DNA of 64,000 nt from assembly GCA_038496445.1 (NCBI GenBank), contig JALMLS010000453.1:186001-250000 (forward strand), given 5' to 3'. This document shows positions 55,526-64,000 of this stretch, one piece after another (the first letter of the stretch is position 1; the number at the start of each line of letters is the position of its first letter). The position numbers and the translations under genes were made by a program. The DNA is from Trichosphaerium sp. ATCC 40318 (taxonomy: Eukaryota; Discosea; Flabellinia; Trichosidae). The notes below the pieces were generated by a model, which searched no databases, was not told where the DNA came from, and saw only the letters and a program-made list of their open reading frames with translations.

Positions 55526-57693
55526 TGTTGAAGAGATACTTGTGCTGTTTTGTGTTGGAATAATTAATGTATTGTTCACAAGTCCAGGAACTAGCGTCGC
55601 TACCAAAGTGTGTACATATCACTGAGCGCCGTCATGGCATTTTCTTATTACTATCGCGAGCATATAAGAAATTCGCCTGTAAATAGCTTGGGTTGCGAAT
55701 ATGTTATCGTCGAATATTTTTTGTTTAAAACACTGTATGAAAGCGATACAAGGCCAATAAATAAGTTGTCTGAAGTAGCTTTCTTTATATCGCTGTATTT
55801 GCGACATTGCCTCTTGTGGCCATATAATCATAAGTATACTGTTGATAGAACATTGTTTGATATTCCTTTTCCACTCACAATATATATTCTGCTTTCTGTG
55901 GTCTCTGTACGCGCGAATTGAGTTATTCTGTAATAACGCTAAAAACCTGCCAAATCATTTATGGAATCTCTTGGCCTTACAGGCGCATGTTCTGTTTTTT
56001 CTGAAATCACGTGCGCAATGTATAGTGCAGCGCACTTCGGCAGGCGAATCTGATGGTTGGAAAAACGCGAAATTGGCCGAAAGTGTAAATAAATAACCTC
56101 ATTTTTTGCGCGTAGACTTGTACAACTTTGCTATCGTATCCTACATTAAATTAGAAAGCTTGTGTGGGCTTTTAACAAAATGGTAGTTCGACAAAGGAAA
56201 AAAATACGGTAATAAGTAGTCGCTATAATAATAAGTAGTACCATGCCTGTAAAGAGGCGCCAAAAGGGTTTTTTAGGATCACGTGACAAACATCAGGTAT
56301 TTTTTTTTTTTTACACAAAGTAAGCCGTTATGGCATTGTTCTTTGTGACTTGTAGAGCTCCAAGTTGGCTGAGAAGCGAGTGGTAACCACCTTGACAAAA
56401 AAAGTTAGTTCGAGGTTAAAAACACTCAGGAGATACTATTTGTAGTTCCGTTTTGGAAGCTGGGCAAAAGCAAACTCTAACGTAGTCTATTTTGAAGGCC
56501 TTTAGACAAAAATTTTGGTGTTTGTAAAGAGTTTTAGCCAAATACGCGAACGTACGTGTGGACATCATAATAGTCGTTGTCTCTTATCGCAGTCGGCCTG
56601 TAAGACGTAACAAGCTACCAATAGTTTCCTACAATAAGATATTAAGCCAAGAGTGTGGAGTGTTGAATGAGAAGAAGGAGAAGCTGTTTTTGTAAGTAAT
56701 ATTAACCACAAAATAAAAAGTACACACAACTTGTAACGACTAGCGTGCTAGCTTTTATACTAATATAACGTACGCCCAGGTCACAGGCATAGACGAAGGT
56801 ACGTTTTACCATTTAAAACGCACAACTAACAAAAAAGAAAATGCCATACATACAAACTTCATCTAATGAAGTACGGAGATGTGTTGATTTGTTGGGTGAA
56901 TTAGCTTTGTTTAAATCGCTGTATTTACGACACAGCCGTCTTATATACGTACAATATGGTGGAACCTTATACGACACAATCTATTGTTGTGCTATACCAT
57001 TGTTTTCCAGAATACTTAGCGTTGTCCGAATTTCGTTTTAAGTTGGCAAAACAATCACGTGATTTTTTTTTCGAAATCAATAACAAAGCTCGCACATCCG
57101 CAAATACATGGCGAAAGCAATCAAGCTAAATGTTGCTGTCATAATTATTGAATACCAAGACCGAAGCTACGTGAACTGAGCATGATTCGCCAGCCTCATG
57201 CGACTTTATTAATGAATACAGTTTCTCTTTCTTTGATTTTATACAAGGGCATGATTGTCTTTGCATAGCTGTAGGTAGACGTCCTTATATGACAGCCATG
57301 ACGCTACTTACACTAAACATGTATTTTTAGGTGCTAATATAGTGCACATACCAACTACCCTGTGACAAAAAGAGGCAAACGTAGAACTGCTTCGAACGCT
57401 GTTTATTTTGTGCTATTGGCTCACTAGTCAACACGTTAAGAAACTGAAAACCTGGGAGATATCTTCTTCATCCCCAACGGTGTCATACATGATTAAAAAC
57501 GTTCAGAAACTGCCTGTTATATTAGGGAAAATTCTTCTTGATTTCAGAAAAGAAGAAGTTCGGAAAGTACACGACACTGGCGGTTCACAATACAACGTAT
57601 TTCCTTCACTACTATCACTGTAATAATTTAAAATATAACTATATTAAGTAAGAGCGGCGGTTAGTGTACAAGGTTATTAGGTTTAGACACAGC
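55526..57693. other. 2.2-kb region with two related degenerate segments
   Basis: Segments at about 55755-55920 and 56880-57040 are related: both encode on the + strand a phrase like FISLYLRHCLLW / FKSLYLRHSRLI and end with LSVV, and they share nucleotide blocks such as TCGCTGTATTT(G/A)CGACA. Neither extends to a convincing gene. They look like a decayed duplicated element. CACGTG sites lie near 56009, 56281 and 57058. Other open frames (55842-56096, 57408-57623) have no motifs. Confidence 0.4.
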
Positions 57694-60053
57694 ATGGCGT
57701 ACGTTATCTTTTTTCTAGTAGTAAATTCTATTTTGTCACTACACAGCGCTTTCCTGTTGATATTTGTCGGTGTTTACGGCTATAACAAACTAAAATAACG
57801 TTTTTAGGGAGGAAAAAATAGATATCACATGTTTATTCACGTGCGACGCCGCGGAAGGAGTAGGTGAGCGTCTTTTTTGTATTGGGAGTTTTTTTTTTCC
57901 CCGTTAAAATTATTTGTCGATTTCTCTATCACGTGATTATATATCGAGATGCGATCCCTAGATCTCGATCTTTGGCTATTTTTATGTGTATTTAAGGTTA
58001 TTATTCTAGATTTCTCAAAGGACTCCGCGATACCATTGCCTTGTTATTATTCTTCACTTCGTGACAAGTTAAAAGAATTGGGCGAATGTAGAAGAAATAA
58101 AATTATAAAGTGTATTGATTATAAAGACGTTGATGATGAGTTTGTGCGTATAGACCACGAGAAAGGTAAGTAAATATGTTCGAATTGTTAAATTTAGTGT
58201 GTTATTCATGTTCGATGTAGATTGGGAGAACGCTTTGAAGCACATACAAAGGAACAAAATGACAATCTATTTAAAGATTTCTTATGATCTCATTCCCCAA
58301 AAGTTCTTGGATTTACAATCAGACTTGAATATTATACCGTATTCTGATTTCTCGGGTATAACAAGTATAAATGAAGGAGCATATGGAGCAGTTTATAAGG
58401 CGCAAAATATTACAGGTAAGGACTGAAAACGTTGTCAACTTTTAACCGAAAAAAAAAAAGGTGATGATGTTGCAATGAAGAAGGTGAAGCAAGCTTTTTC
58501 GCTTAAATCTGATGAATTAAATAAAGCACAAAAAGACCTCTTCGAAGAGCTTAAAATACACAGGTAAGATGATATAGGTTTCCATATAAACAAATTACTT
58601 TTTTTTTTCTTTATCGCTAATTTTAAAAGTAAGCTAGATGATCCAAACATAGTCAGATTCATCGGTGTCAGTATGAGCGATGGTATATTACATATAATTA
58701 ATGAGTATATGGAACATGGATGTCTTTCTGCGTTCCTTGAGAAGCATAGAAGGGACCTCTGTCCTACAATGTCTATACATGTAGGTTTTGGTTTTTTTTT
58801 CGTAGCTAAACAACTTTGTCACGTGCAAATTTTTCTTTTTAGATAGCCACAGAGATTGCAAAAGGGATGAAGTACCTCCACCTGCGAAATTCCCAAATTT
58901 TACATAGAGGTACGAGTACAAATGATTGAATCACTACAATCTTTTTTGACATATTTCCAGATTTGAATTCTGGTAATGTGCTTCTGGCAGGACCAATAGA
59001 ACATTTGAGGGTATGTATTTCAGACTTTGGTTTATCTAGAGTATTACAGAATACAACTACAAGCAATTGGTATGCACTAAAAAACCTGACTTAAGGAAGA
59101 TGTTCGAACTAGTTTTATTTAATACTTTCTTTATTCAATGACGCTTGTAGGTATTCTAAGTCTCGTTGTCATGAAGGATATATGCCTCCTGAGATTGTGA
59201 ATTACAAAAGCGGCACAGACGTACCGTATAACAGTAGTGGTGATGTCTACGCTTACGGTATTTTAATGTATGAAATATGGACTGGAGAAGCACCTTGGGC
59301 ACGTGTAACAACCTCCGAATGGCAGAAAAAGGTACCATATAAACTTGATTATATGCTAGCTGATGCGCTAAATTTGAGGTTGCGAGTGGAGATCAATTTG
59401 ATGATCCTAAAAACGCACCTGTTTGGTGGAATCGATTGACAAGGAATTGCATACAACAATTAAAAAAAGGTGGGAACTTTTGGTTTAAAAAATTAAATGA
59501 TGCACTAACGTGTCTTATTAAGGACGGCACAGGCCTGCCTTCAAAGAGATAGTGTCGGTTTTAGAGCCTATTAACAAGGCGTTTCCTTCGTCTATTGCGT
59601 ACAAAGTTTGGGATAACTTCAAAGAAGGAAAGAACAAAGTGTTTGTTTTGTATGTCGCTTTTAAGCTAAGTCATCAAGTTCTTTGTTGACGCTTTATTTA
59701 GCATTCTAATGGAAGGTAAACAACAATACAACTTATACTTTCAACAAATGAATACGGTTAAAAAACTGACCGTTGAAAGTATACGAATAGGTAAGTGCAA
59801 AGAAAGCAAAGCTGTGACTTTTCCCATTTTTTTCTGGAATAATCTTTAACTCTTTATGAAGGTAAAGAGTCTCATATCAACATTACAGCAACTTGTGAAA
59901 ATAAAAGGTATCAGCTATCTTCTTTTTTTTGTAATTTTAAAGTAAGAGCTAACACATCCGCATAGTTCAGTATTTAAAGGAAAGGATTTGAAGAGGCCAG
60001 CAAGATGGGTAAAATATCTTAATGTATTAGCCAAAAATAAAATTAAACGCTAA
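57694..60053 (+). CDS. PB1-domain tyrosine-kinase-like protein kinase
   Basis: The start exon ATG-GC at 57694 splices in phase to EEKIDITCLFTCDAAEGV and DFSKDSAIPLPCYYSSLRDK, then IKCIDYKDVDDEFVRIDHEK and DWENALKHI, together a PB1 domain (beta-grasp with an acidic D-x-D-D-E OPCA-like patch) for protein pairing. The kinase has every core motif: glycine loop INEGAYGAVYKA, VAMKKV lysine, helix C EELKIHR, hinge EYMEHGCLSAFL, catalytic HRDLNSGNVLL, DFG as ISDFGLSR, MPPEIV, DVYAYGILMYEIWTGEAPWA and RRHRPAFKEIV. HRDLNSGN and the C-lobe fit the TKL group, so Ser/Thr or dual specificity is likely. The C-terminal tail after 59560 is unknown and ends LAKNKIKR. About ten short introns. Confidence 0.9.
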
Positions 60054-60517
60054 CACACATGCCCAACAGTATTATTGTAGTAACAACAGTCTTGTCTTTA
60101 TTTTGGTGTAATGGCAGTTCCCTTTTGGCATTGTCGGTTAGACTCTTTTTGAAAAACTGATGAGTGAAATCCACCCATTTAGGTCAAGGTTATTGAATTA
60201 AGATGTACTAAAATCTTCGTACTGTTAATGTGATTGAAAACAAAAAAAAAATGCTTTTGTTTGATAATGTACGTTAATCGTCAGCGATCAGATAGTTATT
60301 TTGGATGTAATCGCTCCTTACACTTATTAGGATAAGGTAACTAGAAGATGAGTTGAGGCCTATTTTCTCAAATTGGTCATTGCTGTAGTTAATGTTGAAC
60401 GCTGTTTGAGCCAGTTTTAGCTTTTATGCATTAGAATATCCAAAAGATGACCCCAGGCCTTGTTATTGTTAAACTTTTGTTGCAATAAATCTAATATATT
60501 ATTTGATATACATTTCT
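60054..60517. other. Convergent spacer
   Basis: AT-rich 3' regions of the kinase and the NTR-like gene; no open frame or repeat of note. Confidence 0.45.
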
Positions 60518-61670
60518 CTATGATTGGTCTGTTAACTCTGTGTCTGGTTCAGATGAATTCCAGTCTTGCGATGCAAGTTCGTATGAATTTCCATCTTCCT
60601 TTTTCCTCATCTTTCTGGCAATCTAAAATGTAGTTAGAATACACTCAATTTTACCACTAAAATACAGTAAAAAGCATAACTCATATTACAAACGGCATAG
60701 TTAATTTCAGAAAGAAGAACGAATGCAAACATTTTCGGATCGTTAACGATAAAAAAAATCATAAAGAACTCTTTGCTTACAGCATAGATTATCATAGCAA
60801 GAGCAATTCCGAGAGCAATACCCATAACGCCTGTAAGTATTATAACTATAACCCATATACTTATCCCATTCGCTGATGGCTGGGTGCCTTCAGAGCAAAT
60901 TTTATAATTCTCCTAAGTTGCTATGTTATTTGTAGGTAAGTCGTAAAAAAACTTCTAAAAACAGCGTAGCATTGCGCGTGTTAACGACTTGCCATTATAA
61001 TGCACCCTGGTCTATCTACCGTGCTAGGAATAGCAGGGGATTTATGCGTAATACAAGTGATCTCTTCAGCCTAAAACAAACATTTAAACTACGCACGTGC
61101 CTGTAAAACCTAGAATCACGTGACAAATTCAAAAAACGAAACGGTATCGAAAAAAAAAAAAGTATCGGTTTACCGTAGTGTCTATCGTCTTTCCTATTAC
61201 TACTGCATCGTATACGCCCAAATACGATAAAGAGTAAACTCCAGAAGCTCCTGTAGCATAAAACAGTATTTTTTGTCCTTTCGTAACGGCATTTAGACAA
61301 TCACCGCTACCAACGCCATGAGAAGAGAACCCAGATACCTAACACAATCCAAAAACAAATTAACATAAGCACTAAATTAAAACATACACGCACAGTTATT
61401 TCTTCGGCTGTACATCCTTTGTAAAGCTCTACGACGGATAATAAAGCAGTTGCTTCGAATCGACTTGATGTATTTACGGAAACAACCGTTGCTAAGCCAA
61501 TAACTGTCGCTTTGTTTACGCGATCCTTTGTGGTATAATGAGGCGCTAGTAATGCTATCACAAACGAGGAAAAACATTGTAGTTCTGCTAAGGACAATGT
61601 ACATACCGTTATGAGGAGGTCTACAAGATAATACATAAGCAACCAATAACAAGATACCAAAGGCACGCAT
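60518..61670 (-). CDS. NTR/TIMP-like type I membrane protein
   Basis: The start at 61670 gives a signal peptide MRAFGILLLVAYVLSCRPPH with a Cys directly at the expected mature end, as in TIMPs and netrin-like modules. Next exons: VIGLATVVSVNTSSRFEATA then LLSVVELYKGCTAEEITVRV, and VSGFSSHGVGSGDCLNAVTK then GQKILFYATGASGVYSLSYL. This order (beta strands, V-x-x-h-Y-K-G, then C-G/D-C-L and G-x-K-h-L-h-Y) is NTR-domain-like. After EEITCITHKSPAIPST and a short ENYKICSEGTQPSANGI stalk comes a membrane helix (ISIWVIVIILTGVMGIALGI, continuing hydrophobic) and a tail RKMRKKEDGNSYELASQDWN ending ELTDQS. The intron at about 60630-60783 could instead be retained. It may restrain metalloproteases encoded on either side (inference). 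Confidence 0.62.
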
Positions 61671-63039
61671 TCGAAGGATTTGTGGTTCTTTTTCGTTGTA
61701 GTCTATTCTAGTCTCACGAGCAAGAAAAATACCTATGATGTGCGAAGCTTCTAATATCCTTACAGTCCCACGCTAAACCAAAACCCAGTGTTGGTCCAAT
61801 ACTGAGTATCAACTACGACCACCCTTTCCTATCTAACACTTCTACAAAAATTACCTACATGCCCAAACCAGATATGCACTTTCCAGCAAGTCCGCTTCAC
61901 AATTTGTGTAGGAATTGAAATTTCCTAATCTAGCGTCAATAAAGTATCGAAGAATACAGTCAACAAACTTACAGAATTTTATCCTAAATCGGATAGATAA
62001 TCGTTGTTGCCTCTGGTAGTGTTAAAGGGCGGTCTTGGCTTGATTATCAATTACTGCAATAACAATCACAATTTATGAATGTTATCCAGCCGTTATCACC
62101 TAGTGGTTGCAGCGATAAAAAAGAACGACTGAGTTTAGAAGTATTAAAAAAAGTTGAAGTATAGATATTTGCAATACGCTTACTATAAACGCGGAGGAAC
62201 CAATTGAAGAACTAGTGTTATCATGCTGAGAAAATTACATAGAAGCCAAGATAGTGGCACACTCGAAAAGCAGTTCAATACTGTAACAGATCAAAAAGCT
62301 AACATACAAAAAACCCTGAAGTAGAGTATGGAATCAACGGGGCTAGAGGCTTACTACCAATGCGCTTTTATTCTAGGATCGCCTATCCTTATCAATGGCA
62401 CTACTAGAGCAACTGTCCTAATCATTGAGTATTGATCGCTGCTAACGTGACATTATTTCAACTTGTAAAACCAGAAAATCAGAAAAGCAATTTACCTCTA
62501 TAATCTCTCCTTTTAACTGTAACAAAACTTGTTAACCTCTTTGATATCGAACATGTATCTACTCACATTGATAGTATTTTCAAATGAAACGCGATGAAAG
62601 TAAACCAGCTAACTTGAAGTTTTATTTTATCTTTTTTTCGAGTAGTTCGCGCGAACTTGGTTTCTCCAAGTTCATCTTAAGAAATTGCGTTTAGATACTT
62701 ATCTGATCCATTGATAACTTTAGTGTCTTTTTATCACTTTCACTAGATTTCTCGTCATTTTATTTTAACCAATACACAAAAATGAGATCACAAAAGTTTC
62801 CTGCTTTCTTGCTAGAATTTGAACTGTATCGACTTGCCTACTTTTAGAAGCCAATTCAAGAGCTACGGTACTTCCGTTATATTGTGAGGTGAAACCACAT
62901 TAAACTGGGTACACTAAAAAAGCTGGTGAATTTTTGTCTGTTTTCAGTATGCCTACACTCTAGAGAATACAATTTAACTAACAAATTCTATAGCCCTAGC
63001 ATCGCAGTACTATGAACCAGCAACGTTTTACCTCAAAGT
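61671..63039. other. 1.4-kb region without a supported gene
   Basis: No open frame of note on either strand and no recognisable element except AT-rich low-complexity stretches. The first 30 bases are the 5' end of the NTR-like gene. Confidence 0.45.
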
Positions 63040-63121
63040 TTTTACGACAAACAAAACAGACTCACGTGCCAAATTGAGATTTTACGACAAACAAAACAGA
63101 GACTCACATGCCAATTGAATT
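63040..63121. repeat. Tandem duplication, about 40-bp unit, two copies
   Basis: Copies begin at 63040 and 63080 with TTTTACGACAAACAAAACAG and continue with ACTCAC(G/A)TGCCAA(A)TTGA. They differ by a GA insertion and a few substitutions. The first copy carries a CACGTG that is CACATG in the second. About 500 bp upstream of the second metalloprotease gene. Confidence 0.7.
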
Positions 63122-63589
63122 TTTGCGCACGTGATTATTTCGGAAAACATTAGCTTCCATCATTGAACTACTTGTAGCTTTAAACGTATTTTCGGGTTAT
63201 CTCAGTTCGTATTTATATCCGTAGTACTTCACATTCTTGTGAGTGGAAAAGGGAATATCAAACAATCTTGTATCAATAGGATATATATTGATTATAGGCA
63301 ATAAGAGACGGTGTTGCAAATACAGCGGTTTAAACAAAGCTAAGTCACCCAACAAAGTAACACTTTTCTTTTCGTCTAAAATTACCTCTGGAGCCTTTTT
63401 AGGTGTTCTTCTAATCGCAGTTAGTTAAGGCAAATTCTATGCCTGCTCGCTGTTTTAACGAAACCGTCAAAACATCGTTCATTGCTGATTGTATGTGTGC
63501 TGTTTGCGCTAGCTCGCTAGCTCTTGAAGCATCGTGAACTTTTTTTATTATTATAATAGCACAACACCAGCATCTCATCTCGTTCAAAA
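63122..63589. promoter_or_regulatory. Upstream region of the second metalloprotease copy
   Basis: Holds a CACGTG near 63128 and an open frame at 63243-63428 without motifs. No other gene is visible. The promoter of the following gene must lie here. Confidence 0.3.
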
Positions 63590-64000
63590 ATGTTGAGACT
63601 CTTGGCTTTTTGTCTTGTTGTGGTATTGGTTTCCTGTTACGAGCAGGCATACTGGGATAGAGTCAATGATTATGACGTTGCCTTTAAAAGTACGTTTCGA
63701 GTTATATTTAGGCATTGTATTTGCTTTTTTATTCCAGAAAAACCATTTATTTTATTGCAAGATAAGTTTCACGTACAAGCTGTTGTATTTAACATCATCC
63801 TCTAGTGGATCTATCTCCAGCACGCTTCTCGAAGCGCAGTGGTGGTATTGAAAGACGTTTCGTAATCCATAAAGCGAACAATGAAAAGAAAGTATTCCGA
63901 GTCAGATCTTATTCTGTGTTTGGTACTGGTGCCGAGGTAAGTTCTCGTGATAGCATCTTGCTCGAAAAAGCTTTTCCATTTTAGCTACAATTTCTCTTTA
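63590..64000 (+). CDS. Second M12B/ADAM-like metalloprotease copy, cut by the window end
   Basis: Exon 1 at 63590 reads MLRLLAFCLVVVLVSCYEQA then YWDRVNDYDVAFK and ends at a GTACGTTTC donor; the next exon from about 63804 reads LSPARFSKRSGGIERRFVIH then KANNEKKVFRVRSYSVFG, then TGAE at a GTAAGT donor. These exons are nearly identical to the start of the large metalloprotease at 55525 on the minus strand, including the intron position, so it is a recent paralogue in inverted orientation. Only the signal peptide and propeptide start are inside the window; the catalytic part is beyond the edge. Confidence 0.82.

Noticed and set aside
1-64000. tRNA, rRNA or CRISPR features
   Set aside because: I looked for T-loop-like GTTCGA patterns and regular spaced repeats; isolated hits (near 17660 and 27755) have no matching stems, and no spaced repeat array exists.

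Overview
This is a compact, AT-rich nuclear segment of a eukaryote. The evidence is that coding blocks are cut by many short GT-AG introns (mostly about 40-60 nt), products are typically eukaryotic (SR splicing factor, Rho-type GTPase, diaphanous formin, F-box proteins, UFC1, RMI2), and there is no operon logic. Genes on both strands are separated by a few hundred bases. The mix of an M12B-type metalloprotease, a TIMP/NTR-like protein, a secreted vWA protein, a DRF formin, a tyrosine-kinase-like kinase and a C2orf69 homologue fits a unicellular relative of animals or another amoeboid/flagellate protist better than a plant or typical fungus. I cannot name the species.

Layout. 0-5 kb: a split WD40-like gene with a SOCS-type BC box, then an F-box/kelch gene. 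5-20 kb: an accessory stretch with three F-box/MORN-like genes, two F-box/LRR genes, an F-box/macro-domain gene, a secreted vWA protein, a 2H phosphoesterase and an atypical Rac-like GTPase. 20-30 kb: housekeeping genes, namely a GMC oxidoreductase, a C2orf69 homologue, small unknowns, a twin-CX9C protein and an SR protein. 30-37 kb: a LIM-annexin fusion, an F-box/LRR gene, and a divergent RMI2/UFC1 pair. 37-46 kb: a small unknown, an F-box gene whose C-terminus resembles a DOCK DHR2 lobe, and a diaphanous-related formin. 45-50 kb: two more F-box/MORN-like genes and one F-box/LRR gene. 50-64 kb: a large transmembrane metalloprotease-CAP-EGF protein, a PB1-kinase, an NTR-like membrane protein, and the first exons of a second metalloprotease copy in inverted orientation.

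The main signal is a dense arsenal of substrate-adaptor genes. About twelve of some 33 genes start with an F-box-like segment, attached to kelch, macro, DOCK-like, 23-residue LRR ('GVHTIDLS' type) or 23-residue MORN-like repeats. The LRR and MORN-like members are almost intronless in an otherwise intron-rich neighbourhood, and both repeat styles are familiar from giant viruses of protists. Other leads are the LIM-annexin fusion, the metalloprotease-CAP fusion with an inverted paralogue, a Rho GTPase changed at positions 12, 35 and 61, and a strong excess of the palindrome CACGTG. All splice models were read by eye, so internal exon ends are approximate unless stated.
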